Source: Bacteroidales bacterium
Lineage (GTDB): Bacteria; Bacteroidota; Bacteroidia; Bacteroidales; JAAYJT01
DNA length: 33,476 nucleotides
NCBI GenBank assembly: GCA_030684735.1
Contig: JAUXXY010000190.1
Location: forward strand, 1-33,476
Reading direction: 5' to 3'
Part shown: piece by piece, positions 8,351-16,189 of the stretch
Position numbering within the stretch: the first letter of the stretch is position 1
Layout: each line of letters begins with the position of its first letter
Translations under genes and position numbers: made by a program
The notes under the pieces: model-generated
The model's database searches: none
What the model saw: the letters and a program-made list of their open reading frames with translations, nothing else
What the model was told of the DNA's origin: nothing

Positions 8351-10300
8351 ATGAGAAAGATTGCATCAATGCTCTTGCTTTTACTAATCAGCTTGGCCCT
8401 CAAGGCCAACCCCACGCAGGGCCTGATTAATAATTCGGGAAATGCTCAAGACTACCCTGGAAGCAACCTGCTGATTCTCTTCGACAGCACCGAAGTAGAT
8501 GTCAAGGACACAGGTTTAGGCTATTTTCACATGCATCAATTGATTAAAATTCTGACTAAACAAGGTGCGCTTGAAAAACGTGTGATTTGTATTGACTATG
8601 ACCCGCTATCAGCAGATGTTGAATTTAAAATGGTGAAAATTTACCGGAAAGACGGTACCATCCAAGAACTCGACCTGGCCAATGTGCTTGATTATGTGGC
8701 CCCCGCGAGGGCGATCTACTGGGGCGCAAGCGAAAAAATGATTGAGATAGGCAGGCTTGAACCGGGTGATGCCATAGAGATCAGATATTTTAAAAAGGGA
8801 TTTACCTATGCATTGCTTATGCAGGATGATGAAGATAGATTTATTCCACCCATGAGAGGTCATTATTACGATATTGTTCCCTTTTGGAGCAGCGAGCCAA
8901 TACTCAAAAAAGTTTATGTTGCCAAGCTGCCACCCAACAAACCACTGCAATTCGAGTTTTATAATGGCACTTGCAGTGCCTCCGTTAGGTTTGAAAACGG
9001 GAAGCATGTTTACTCATTTACCCAAGAAGATATCCTTCCGTTGAAACGCGAACCAAATATGGTTGATCCGTTTGATGTAGCGCCTAAATTATTGCTCACA
9101 ACCAGCCCCGATTGGGAGGCAAAGTCAAGGTGGTTTTACGGTGTGAATGAGGATTATGGGAGCTTCGAACCTACTCCTGAAACCGTTGCTTTTGTGAGAG
9201 AGTTGCTCAATGAAGCTAAAACAGAGATGGATAGCGTTTCAGTACTCACTCATTGGGTTGCCGATAATATGCGTTACTCGGGTATTTCGATGGGGCCCGG
9301 CGAAGGTTTTACCTTACATAATACAGGGATGAATTTCCGCGACCGCTGTGGGGTATGTAAAGATAAGGCTGCATTACTCATCTCTTTCTTGCGGATAGCC
9401 GGCTTCGAATCTTATGCCGCCATGACTATGGCCGGTTCGCGCATCGAAGATATCCCAGCCGACCATTTCAACCACAGTGTCACGGTGGTGAAGCTGTCGG
9501 ATGGAAAATATCACCTACTCGACCCCACTTGGGTGCCTTTTGTGCGAGAATTGTGGTCGAGTGCCGAACAACAGCAACACTACCTGATGGGACTTCCCGA
9601 AGGCGCTGACCTGATGGCTACACCCATCTCGCCACCCGATAATCATTATCTCAGGATAAATGGAACCTCTGAACTGAAACCTGATGGAACCCTGGTAGGC
9701 GAGCTAACAGTTGAGGCTGAAGGCCAGACAGACGCTGCCATCCGTGGCATGTTCACACGCGATTACAAGTCGCAGTGGGATAGAAGTGTGGAAGCAGAAC
9801 TATTGAGGGTATATCCAAAGGCACAAATTCTTTCAATGGATTATGGCGACCCCATTGACTATATGGCTGGGCCCATCAATCTGAAAATCAACTATCAGAT
9901 TCCAGGATTTGCGTTTGCGGGAGCCAGGGAATTGTTTTTTGTGCCGTTGTTGTCGGGTAACTTCATGAGCCGGGCCATGGGGCACCTCTCATTGAATACC
10001 GATCTGGCTGAACGCAAATATGCCTTCCGCGACCGTTGCAGTCGCCTGGTTCAGTTAAACGAAACAATCACTCTGCCACAAGAGTATGAAGTCGTGCTTC
10101 CCATGCAGCAGCTTGTGCATAACGGACAGGCCGCATCCTATAAAGGGGGCTTTGTTAAACAAGGCAATACACTAGTGATTAACCAGGAAGTGATACTTGG
10201 TAAAAGGGTGTATGAACCCGAAGACTGGCCTGAGGTAAGAGCCGCTGTGCAAGCCCACAAAAACATGGCTGAGATGCCAGTGATTCTGAAGAAATTATAA
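8351..10300 (+). CDS. Exported DUF3857/transglutaminase-like protein, intact triad
   Basis: From the ATG at 8351 the protein has 649 residues and begins with a clean signal peptide (MRKIASMLLLLLISLALKAN). An in-frame ATG at 8315 would add 12 residues before it but falls upstream of the predicted transcription start. The first 250 residues are the beta-rich DUF3857 domain. A transglutaminase/cysteine-protease-like core follows: Cys336 in CGVCKDKAALL, His375 in DHFNHSV and Asp391 in HLLDPTW form a complete triad. The C-terminal 200 residues are a beta-rich domain usual in this family. It should act in the periplasm or at the cell surface; whether it cross-links, cleaves or deamidates is unknown for the family. 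The next gene, a paralogue, starts 26 bases after its stop, so the two are almost certainly co-transcribed. Confidence 0.9.
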   Translation: MRKIASMLLLLLISLALKANPTQGLINNSGNAQDYPGSNLLILFDSTEVDVKDTGLGYFHMHQLIKILTKQGALEKRVICIDYDPLSADVEFKMVKIYRKDGTIQELDLANVLDYVAPARAIYWGASEKMIEIGRLEPGDAIEIRYFKKGFTYALLMQDDEDRFIPPMRGHYYDIVPFWSSEPILKKVYVAKLPPNKPLQFEFYNGTCSASVRFENGKHVYSFTQEDILPLKREPNMVDPFDVAPKLLLTTSPDWEAKSRWFYGVNEDYGSFEPTPETVAFVRELLNEAKTEMDSVSVLTHWVADNMRYSGISMGPGEGFTLHNTGMNFRDRCGVCKDKAALLISFLRIAGFESYAAMTMAGSRIEDIPADHFNHSVTVVKLSDGKYHLLDPTWVPFVRELWSSAEQQQHYLMGLPEGADLMATPISPPDNHYLRINGTSELKPDGTLVGELTVEAEGQTDAAIRGMFTRDYKSQWDRSVEAELLRVYPKAQILSMDYGDPIDYMAGPINLKINYQIPGFAFAGARELFFVPLLSGNFMSRAMGHLSLNTDLAERKYAFRDRCSRLVQLNETITLPQEYEVVLPMQQLVHNGQAASYKGGFVKQGNTLVINQEVILGKRVYEPEDWPEVRAAVQAHKNMAEMPVILKKL

Positions 10301-10326
10301 GGGTTTCATCAATAAAAAAAGAAGAC

Positions 10327-12153
10327 ATGAAAAGATATATTTTGCTGATAATCCTGACATTATCATTAAGTGTACCACTTTTTGCCCAGTACGAAAATGC
10401 CGATGCCATTTATGAAAAAATCATTCACGAATATACCCTGAACAAAGATGGCAGCACCGTTTACAGGGAGTTCAAACAGTTGAAGTTGTTGAGCTACGTA
10501 TCGTTCAACAGGATGTATGGTGAAACATTTATTGTTTATAATCCTCATTACCAGGATTTAAGCATCCATGAATCCTATACTGTTATGGCTAATGGCTTAA
10601 AAGTTCAGGCACCGGCTAATTCGTTTAATGAGGTTTTGCCCCGTAGTGCGGCCCAATCAGCAACCTTCAATCATCTGCGCGAGATGGTGGTAACACACAT
10701 AGCCACCGAAATCGGCGCCACCATCTTTCTCGATTACAGCCTTGCGACAAAAAATGGTTTCTGGCCTGCCCTGATGGGCAATGTTCTGATGCGAGAATCG
10801 TCGCCCATCCGCGAAATGGAGATAAGGGTAAAGATACCCAGCGGTGCAAAGCTTAACTACAAGTTGTTCAACAGTGAAGCCAAGCCCGTCGTCCAATCGA
10901 AGGGTGCAGATCGTGTTTATATATGGACGTTTACCAATATACATGCTTCGCTGAAAGAACCCTATACAGGAAAATATCAGGCTTTTGTTCCCCGCCTCGT
11001 ATTCAGCACCTCTGATAATATTTCAGTTATGATCCGTTGGATAGCTCAGCAACCCGCCTTCGATTTTGAGTTGACTGATAAAATACGTAGCAAAGTAGAT
11101 AAAATGGCAACAGAACAACCTGACGAAATGAAACTGCTGCTTGCCATTCAAAAAGAAGTAGCACAGCAAATAGTTTTCGATAGGGTTGAGCCAATCTATG
11201 TTGGGTTCAGGGCGCGAAAACCTGTGGCAGTTTATGACAGCAATGGAGGCACCCAGCTCGAAAAATCAATACTTCTGGCTGCCATGCTACGCCATGCGCG
11301 CTTTAATGCTACCCCGCTGTTGGCCGGACCGAAGGCATTGTTTGATGTAAAACTTGCCAACCTGCTGTTGTTAGATGAGGTGGTCATATTGGTTCAAACC
11401 AAAAACAATGGAAGAATTTACCTTTCTGCCACATCATCCGAAAAACAAAGCCTTGACCTCAAATACTCCGATGCCATATTTATTCCACTATCAAGGGACA
11501 AAAACATCTTGCCCATCACCCCCATGACAGCTGTTAATGAGATTACCCTCTGCGGAAAATTTTCATTAGATGCCAGCCTTAAACTTACAGGGAGTATGAC
11601 CGCCGAACTTACCGGAGCGCTCAATCCTTTCCTGGCCCTGCAGGAAAACAACAAAAGTGCAGCGGGAACAATCACCGGTGGCATCTTTGCCAAAGGAGAT
11701 GAGGCCACTAAAGTGGTGAGTAGTACTAAAGATAAATCTGTTGTGAACTTTTTGGTTGAGAAAGAGAACCTGATTAAAAAGGGCAGCGGATATTACCACT
11801 GGGAGCTTCCTGCAATGAACCTCGCCTTCGAAAGCTGGAACATCAGCTACCTGACGGGCAGCAGAACTGATCCCATCACAATTCCCTACACCATCACCGA
11901 GAAATATGAATACACCATTGAACTTCCCGAGGATTATGAAATCATCAACCAAAAGTTTGAGAAGAGCCTGAGCAGCGTAGCCGGTTTTGTGAATATTTCA
12001 ATCCTTCCCTCAGGGAATCATCTGCACATCAAACGGGTAATCAAGATAGATCAGAAAATCATATCGGCGGATGATTACGCTGGTTTCCGGGACATAATAA
12101 ATGCCTGGCTCGACCGCAATCACCGGATCATTGTGTTTCGTAGAACGGAATGA
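10327..12153 (+). CDS. DUF3857 protein with dead transglutaminase core
   Basis: A 608-residue exported paralogue of the preceding gene, with a signal peptide ending near FAQYENAD. The N-terminal half is DUF3857. The transglutaminase fold remains recognisable in the block TQLEKSILLAAMLRHA, but aligned by eye the catalytic Cys is Gln310, the His is Glu351 and the Asp is Ala368. All three catalytic positions are therefore lost, so this is a likely pseudoenzyme. Length and reading frame are intact, without stops, so selection still acts on it; it may bind the same substrate, or serve as partner or regulator of its active neighbour. It follows that gene by 26 bases and probably shares its promoter. 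Downstream it converges on acpS with a 95-base gap in which I see no strong terminator. The alignment is mine and uncomputed, so the residue pairs carry some uncertainty. Confidence 0.85.
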   Translation: MKRYILLIILTLSLSVPLFAQYENADAIYEKIIHEYTLNKDGSTVYREFKQLKLLSYVSFNRMYGETFIVYNPHYQDLSIHESYTVMANGLKVQAPANSFNEVLPRSAAQSATFNHLREMVVTHIATEIGATIFLDYSLATKNGFWPALMGNVLMRESSPIREMEIRVKIPSGAKLNYKLFNSEAKPVVQSKGADRVYIWTFTNIHASLKEPYTGKYQAFVPRLVFSTSDNISVMIRWIAQQPAFDFELTDKIRSKVDKMATEQPDEMKLLLAIQKEVAQQIVFDRVEPIYVGFRARKPVAVYDSNGGTQLEKSILLAAMLRHARFNATPLLAGPKALFDVKLANLLLLDEVVILVQTKNNGRIYLSATSSEKQSLDLKYSDAIFIPLSRDKNILPITPMTAVNEITLCGKFSLDASLKLTGSMTAELTGALNPFLALQENNKSAAGTITGGIFAKGDEATKVVSSTKDKSVVNFLVEKENLIKKGSGYYHWELPAMNLAFESWNISYLTGSRTDPITIPYTITEKYEYTIELPEDYEIINQKFEKSLSSVAGFVNISILPSGNHLHIKRVIKIDQKIISADDYAGFRDIINAWLDRNHRIIVFRRTE

Positions 12154-12248
12154 CTTCTGTCAATGCGTGGTTCCGCTTAAGCGATGCTCCAGCTGAAATA
12201 TTTTATAGGTGCCTCGTAAGAGTGGATATTCGAAATAAAATGTCTGTT

Positions 12249-12623
12249 TTATTTTTCGATGATGACAATCGCATTCACCATATCGCGGATATGCGAAAGC
12301 GACACCTGTATGTTGATAATATTGGTTTCAGCAACAAAAGCGCGCGTTTTACCGGATAAGACAATGATGGGTTTGCCCAGGTGATCGTTTGTGACCTCAA
12401 TTTCGTTGAATTGTAACCCATCGCGCCAGCCTGTGCCAATGGCTTTTAGAAAGGCTTCTTTGGCAGCAAAACGAGCAGCATAATGTTGGGCTTTGTTTTT
12501 CCTGGATTCGCAGTAGATGATTTCCCCAGGAGTAAAAAGCCTTTCCTTCAGCCCTGAATTACTCTCAAGTTGTTTCTCAATGCGACCTACTTCAATGATA
12601 TCTGTGCCTATTCCGAAGATCAA
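12249..12623 (-). CDS. acpS: Holo-[acyl-carrier-protein] synthase
   Basis: A 124-residue protein of the usual AcpS length. It transfers the 4'-phosphopantetheine group of coenzyme A to a serine of apo-acyl carrier protein, activating it for fatty acid synthesis. The N terminus MIFGIGTDIIEVGRIE carries the magnesium-binding Asp8, and RFAAKEAFLKAIG carries the second metal ligand Glu56 and the CoA-site lysine. It lies 47 bases downstream of kbl on the same strand, so the two may form one transcript, though no pathway link is obvious. Its stop faces the stop of the upstream plus-strand unit. Family assignment is secure. Confidence 0.96.
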   Translation of the reverse strand: MIFGIGTDIIEVGRIEKQLESNSGLKERLFTPGEIIYCESRKNKAQHYAARFAAKEAFLKAIGTGWRDGLQFNEIEVTNDHLGKPIIVLSGKTRAFVAETNIINIQVSLSHIRDMVNAIVIIEK

Positions 12624-12670
12624 TGGACTGTGGTTTTATGCTGCAAGATAAGAAAAAAAATAATGAGCGC

Positions 12671-13870
12671 TTAAATTGCACCCAAAGCCTTGCCTACTTT
12701 AATAAATTTTTCAATGGCGAAGTCAATGTTTTCTTTCGTGTGTGCGGCACTTAACTGCACCCTGATCCTCGACTTGCCTTTTGGAACCACCGGATAGTAA
12801 AAGCCGATGACATAGATGCCTTCGAGCAGGAGTTGGTTGGCAAAATCCTGCGAGAGCTGGGCATCGTTTGGTAAATGCCCGAACAAAACAGGCACAATCG
12901 GATGGGTTCCCGGGACAATTTTAAATCCAGCCTCTTCCATTCCCTTTCGAAAATGTTTTGTGTTTTCTTCCAGTTTATCGCGCAGTTGTGTAGTTTCGGT
13001 AAGGATATTCAGCACCTCGATCGTAGCACCTGCAATTCCGGGAGCAAGAGAATTGGAGAAGAGATAAGGACGCGAACGCTGGCGCAGTAAGTCAATGATT
13101 TCTTTGTGGCCCGAGATGCAGCCCCCCGAAGCACCGCCCAATGCCTTGCCGAAGGTGGTAGTGATGAGATCAACGCGCCCCAGTGCATTGCAATATTCGT
13201 GCGTACCGCGCCCATTAGTCCCTATAAAACCGGTGGCGTGCGAGTCGTCAATCATCACCAGGGCATCGTATTTATCGGCCAGGTCGCATATTTTATCTAC
13301 CTGGGCAATGATGCCGTCCATTGAGAATACACCATCTGTAACAATCATTTTATATTTGGCACCGGAAGCTTCTTTCAGTTTTTCTTCCAGGTCGGCCATA
13401 TCATTGTTCAAATACCTGAAGCGTTGTGCTTTGCAAAGCCTTACCCCATCAATAACGGAGGCGTGGTTCAGTTCGTCGCTGATGATGGCACTTTCCGGGC
13501 CTAACAAGGGTTCGAAAACCCCCCCATTAGCATCAAAAGCTGAAGAAAAAAGGATGGTGTCTTCGGTGCCGAGGAATGCGCTTAGCTTTTCCTCCAACTG
13601 TTTATGAACTAATTGTGTGCCGCAGATAAATCGAACCGATGCCATACCAAAGCCCCATTTAAAATAGGCATAATTACCCGCAGCCATCACCCGCGGATCA
13701 TTGCACAGCCCCAAGTAGTTGTTTGCGCAAAAGTTAAGTACATCGAGCCCAAGGCTCGTTTTGACATGCACACCTTGTGGAGTCATCAATATGCGTTCGG
13801 TTTTATAAAGCCCGTCGGCCTTGATTCTGTCAAGTTCGAGTTTGAGAAACTCCTGAAATTTTCCGTACAT
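12671..13870 (-). CDS. kbl: Glycine C-acetyltransferase (2-amino-3-ketobutyrate CoA ligase)
   Basis: A 399-residue PLP enzyme of the alpha-oxoamine synthase family. Kbl splits 2-amino-3-oxobutyrate with CoA into glycine and acetyl-CoA, the second step of threonine breakdown. The N terminus [20 protein letters not shown] followed by [12 protein letters not shown] is typical of Kbl. The PLP lysine is Lys242 in [14 protein letters not shown], two residues from the E. coli position. The relatives BioF, serine palmitoyltransferase and HemA share the fold, but the N terminus and the full-length match favour Kbl. The usual partner threonine dehydrogenase (tdh) is not in the window. A TACCTTTG box lies 40 bases upstream. 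acpS follows downstream. Confidence 0.93.
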   Translation of the reverse strand: MYGKFQEFLKLELDRIKADGLYKTERILMTPQGVHVKTSLGLDVLNFCANNYLGLCNDPRVMAAGNYAYFKWGFGMASVRFICGTQLVHKQLEEKLSAFLGTEDTILFSSAFDANGGVFEPLLGPESAIISDELNHASVIDGVRLCKAQRFRYLNNDMADLEEKLKEASGAKYKMIVTDGVFSMDGIIAQVDKICDLADKYDALVMIDDSHATGFIGTNGRGTHEYCNALGRVDLITTTFGKALGGASGGCISGHKEIIDLLRQRSRPYLFSNSLAPGIAGATIEVLNILTETTQLRDKLEENTKHFRKGMEEAGFKIVPGTHPIVPVLFGHLPNDAQLSQDFANQLLLEGIYVIGFYYPVVPKGKSRIRVQLSAAHTKENIDFAIEKFIKVGKALGAI

Positions 13871-13909
13871 AATATTTTCTTTTTATACTGCCTGTTTATA
13901 TTCGGGGTA

Positions 13910-13917
13910 CAAAGGTA
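13910..13917 (-). promoter_or_regulatory. -7 box upstream of kbl
   Basis: On the minus strand this reads TACCTTTG, a perfect match to the Bacteroidota TAnnTTTG -7 element, with its near end 40 bases before the kbl ATG at 13870. A TTG at the canonical 19-base spacing was not found, so only the -7 half is supported. Confidence 0.5.
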
Positions 13918-14201
13918 CGGAATGAGATGAGGTGATAAAATTCAAAGGCACTAAAGTCCTATGAATTTGAAAGAAAAGCACAGTAAAATTAAATTTATGG
14001 CGATCGTATTCGATATTATGTCGTATATCTGGCGATTAAAAACACCATTATGATAAAAAGAGAGTTACAGGATAAGATTCAGAAAAAAATGTTTTCGGGG
14101 AAAACCATTTTTTTGTTTGGTCCCCGGCAAGTAGGAAAGACTACTTTGCTGAAGAAATTGCATCCCCTAACCTGGACAAGCCAGAACCAAACAGGAATAA
14201 T

Positions 14202-14638
14202 AGCAAATAGCAAAATGCAAAATTTATGAGCAAACTTTCGGATGATTTGTCGGACCGTTTTTTGAATTTTGCGGTCAATATCATTAATCTTGAAAGTCCA
14301 TTAGGTATAACCCCGATTTAGGGAATGTTGCTTTTCACCTTTTAGGTTTGTGAAAAGCATACATTTCCTTAATCGTTGAGCGAGAATCGCTCAATTTGGG
14401 TAAAACATATTCAGGGCGTCATATTTACGGGCAACTTTTTCGCGCCGGAACATCTACTGGTGCTAATCATGAAGAAGCGAGAGCAGGGGAAAGCAGGGCG
14501 GATTTCATTCATAAGATGCAGGTAGTATTAAAAGAGCTCCGTGAGGCGCATTACTGGATTAAACTTATTGTAGCAGTACAATTAATTCTTTCTGAAAATC
14601 AAAAATTGGAAAATGAATTTGCAATTTGCAATTTGATA
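14202..14638 (+). mobile_element. Four-helix-bundle (IVP-like) unit with inverted heptamer ends
   Basis: The four-helix-bundle gene is bounded on the left by three near-identical heptamers (AGCAAAT, AGCAAAA, TGCAAAA at 14202-14222) and on the right by the same word inverted (TTTGCAA at 14618-14624 and 14625-14631, then TTTGAT). It sits between the two halves of an ATPase gene, so the unit appears to have been inserted. No transposase is encoded. The heptamer arrays may be the ends of the moving unit or a sequence associated with this gene family; the exact insertion borders are not resolved. Confidence 0.5.
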
Positions 14639-14641
14639 TAA
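14226..14641 (+). pseudogene. Four-helix-bundle protein (S23/IVP family), interrupted
   Basis: The ATG at 14226 opens 26 codons (MSKLSDDLSDRFLNFAVNII...LESPL). After a gap, 14396-14641 encodes GKTYSGRHIYGQLFRAGTST and ...ESRADFIHKMQVVLKELREA. Joined at 14303/14399 they reconstruct a normal four-helix-bundle protein of about 106 residues, the family of the 23S rRNA intervening-sequence proteins, with its signature RHIxGQLxRAGTS and ESRxDFIHK blocks. The join is broken by about 95 bases that introduce a stop and shift the frame by two. The C-terminal residues EFAICNLI are encoded by the right-hand heptamer repeats. A TTG at 14396 could in theory start a shortened protein, but this is unlikely to be functional. 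Confidence 0.75.
14301..14402. repeat. Small two-hairpin element inside the IVP gene
   Basis: About 95 bases interrupt the four-helix-bundle gene between imperfect direct repeats TTAGGTA (14301-14307) and TTGGGTA (14396-14402), which may be a target duplication. The insert has a long inverted repeat with a perfect 10-base core (TGCTTTTCAC 14329-14338 and GTGAAAAGCA 14350-14359), extended outward with a few mismatches to about 25 bases. A second, perfect hairpin follows (TTGAGCG 14376-14382 and CGCTCAA 14388-14394). It encodes nothing and fits a MITE-like non-autonomous element. Confidence 0.6.
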
Positions 14642-15069
14642 CGTTTTTAAGGATAAACTAAAAAATATTTTGCCATTTTTGGTTAGAATATTGATGATAA
14701 GACACTAATGCCGACATCACAATCTGGATGAATGCGGATAATACTGAGGACAGGGAGATGTTAAACAACATCAGCAGTACAAGGGCACTGCAATTATTCC
14801 CTGTAGGGTCTTTGGCTATTATAGATGAAGCACAAAGGCTTGAAAATTGGCTGCTTTTAAATTCAAATGAAAGTCAAAACAAGGCCAACAATACAACGAC
14901 ATTTTTTCAAAAGCATACCTCCATGCTGAAACCTCAATTATTGATCGTGAAAGTTTCCGGGAATTCCTGAAATTATAGAACAGTAGTTGAGTTATTTGAT
15001 TTGATAATATTTACTGTTTTGACAATGAGCCTATTTAACCCTTGACGCCTCCCGCATCCACTCATTCTG

Positions 15070-15077
15070 TAACTTTG
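15070..15077 (+). promoter_or_regulatory. -7 box upstream of mnmA
   Basis: TAACTTTG matches the Bacteroidota TAnnTTTG element exactly and lies 20 bases before the ATG at 15098. The predicted transcription start would leave a short leader, consistent with starting at 15098 or 15101. No TTG at the ideal spacing was seen. Confidence 0.5.
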
Positions 15078-15097
15078 CATCCTCAAAGAATGAATTG

Positions 15098-16165
15098 ATG
15101 ATGAACATCGCCGCACTGGTTTCGGGAGGGGTGGATAGCTCGGTAACCATTCCGCTGTTGAAGGAACAAGGACTGGAGCCGGTAATCTTTTATATTAAAA
15201 TTGGCATGGAAGACAAGGCCGGTTTTATGGATTGCCCTTCGGAAGAGGATATTGAGATAGTTATCTGGATAGCCCGGAAATATGGCTGCCGCATGGAAAT
15301 AGTTGATTTACAGAAGGATTATTGGGAAAGCGTGGTGGCTTACACACTCGATGCCGTGAAAAAAGGACTGACTCCCAATCCCGATGTGATGTGCAACTTG
15401 ATGATCAAGTTTGGCGTATTTAACGACCGCTATGGCAATGATTTTGACCGTATCAGTACAGGACATTATGCGGGCAGGGTGGAGCAGCATGCAAAAGTAT
15501 TTTTAGGAACCGCCCGCGATCATGTGAAGGATCAAACCTATTTCCTAGGCCGGATTACGGCGACACAAATGAAAAAACTGATGTTTCCGCTTGAGAAGCT
15601 GATGAAACGAGAAGTACGCGAAATGGCTCATAAGATGAAACTTCCTAGTGCCGCCCGCCGCGACAGCCAGGGAATATGCTTTTTGGGCAAGATCAACTAC
15701 AACGATTTTATACGTCGTTATGTGGGAGAAAAGGAAGGTAGTATCATTGAACTGGAAACCGGAAAAATCCTGGGCCAGCATAAAGGCTATTGGTTTCATA
15801 CCATTGGTCAACGCAAAGGCTTAGGCCTGGGACAAGGCCCCTGGTTTGTGGTAAAAAAGGATGCGCAGGAAAACATCATTTATGTTTCAAATGGCTATGA
15901 CCCACAAAGCCAATATAGCAATCAGGTTACGTTACTCGACTTTCGGTTTATCACAGAAGACCCCTGGGCCGGTTCTCAGGAAAAACATCCGGTTACATTT
16001 AAAATACGCCATACACCCGAGTTCACTCAGGGTGTGATGGAGCAGCAAGGCAACACTTACCTCATTCATTCGGAGGCACCCATTGCCGGCCTCGCCCCTG
16101 GACAATTCGGAGTGGTTTACGACACCCAAAAAAAGATTTGCATAGGCAGCGGGGTGATAGGGTGA
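15098..16165 (+). CDS. mnmA: tRNA-specific 2-thiouridylase MnmA
   Basis: MnmA activates U34 of Lys, Glu and Gln tRNAs with ATP and transfers sulfur to give 2-thiouridine, which stabilises wobble pairing. Of two adjacent ATGs (15098 and 15101) I give the first; a TTG at 15095 would add one residue. The 355-residue product has the PP-loop SGGVDSS at 9-15, the catalytic Cys99 in NPDVMCN and the partner Cys194 in [10 protein letters not shown], followed by the central and C-terminal beta-barrel domains. The compact N terminus, with [20 protein letters not shown], is the variant common in Bacteroidota. It is intact, stands alone and converges on the ATPase gene with a 24-base gap. Assignment is secure. 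Confidence 0.95.
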   Translation: MMNIAALVSGGVDSSVTIPLLKEQGLEPVIFYIKIGMEDKAGFMDCPSEEDIEIVIWIARKYGCRMEIVDLQKDYWESVVAYTLDAVKKGLTPNPDVMCNLMIKFGVFNDRYGNDFDRISTGHYAGRVEQHAKVFLGTARDHVKDQTYFLGRITATQMKKLMFPLEKLMKREVREMAHKMKLPSAARRDSQGICFLGKINYNDFIRRYVGEKEGSIIELETGKILGQHKGYWFHTIGQRKGLGLGQGPWFVVKKDAQENIIYVSNGYDPQSQYSNQVTLLDFRFITEDPWAGSQEKHPVTFKIRHTPEFTQGVMEQQGNTYLIHSEAPIAGLAPGQFGVVYDTQKKICIGSGVIG

Positions 16166-16189
16166 GAGTATGATTTACTTTTATCATGG

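Larger units (their letters stand above)
14050..14978 (+). pseudogene. AAA ATPase (DUF4143-type) gene split by insertion
   Basis: Two pieces look like one gene. From the ATG at 14050 a 59-codon reading (MIKRELQDKIQKKMFSGKTI...) carries the Walker A motif GPRQVGKTTLLKKL and then runs into foreign sequence, ending at a TGA at 14227-14229. At 14701-14970 the reading resumes (ITIWMNADNTEDREMLNNIS), with the Walker B-like block LAIIDEAQRLEN. These are consecutive parts of the single-gene ATPases with a DUF4143-like C-terminal domain that are frequent, and frequently broken, in Bacteroidota. The stretch between holds a four-helix-bundle gene. After the DEAQRLEN block the frame no longer resembles the family, and the C-terminal two thirds of the gene is missing. 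The remnant cannot encode a working ATPase. Similarity was judged by eye. Confidence 0.75.

Noticed and set aside
12150-12359. 69-residue plus-strand reading after the second DUF3857 gene
   Set aside because: It lies over the end of acpS on the other strand and has no family features.
13095-13607. 170-residue plus-strand reading
   Set aside because: It is antisense to the conserved centre of kbl; the Ser-rich composition is typical of a shadow frame.
12671-13870. Serine palmitoyltransferase (sphingolipid synthesis), suggested by the neighbouring acpS
   Set aside because: The N terminus and motifs fit Kbl better; acpS acts on fatty acid synthesis generally and is not a marker for sphingolipid genes.
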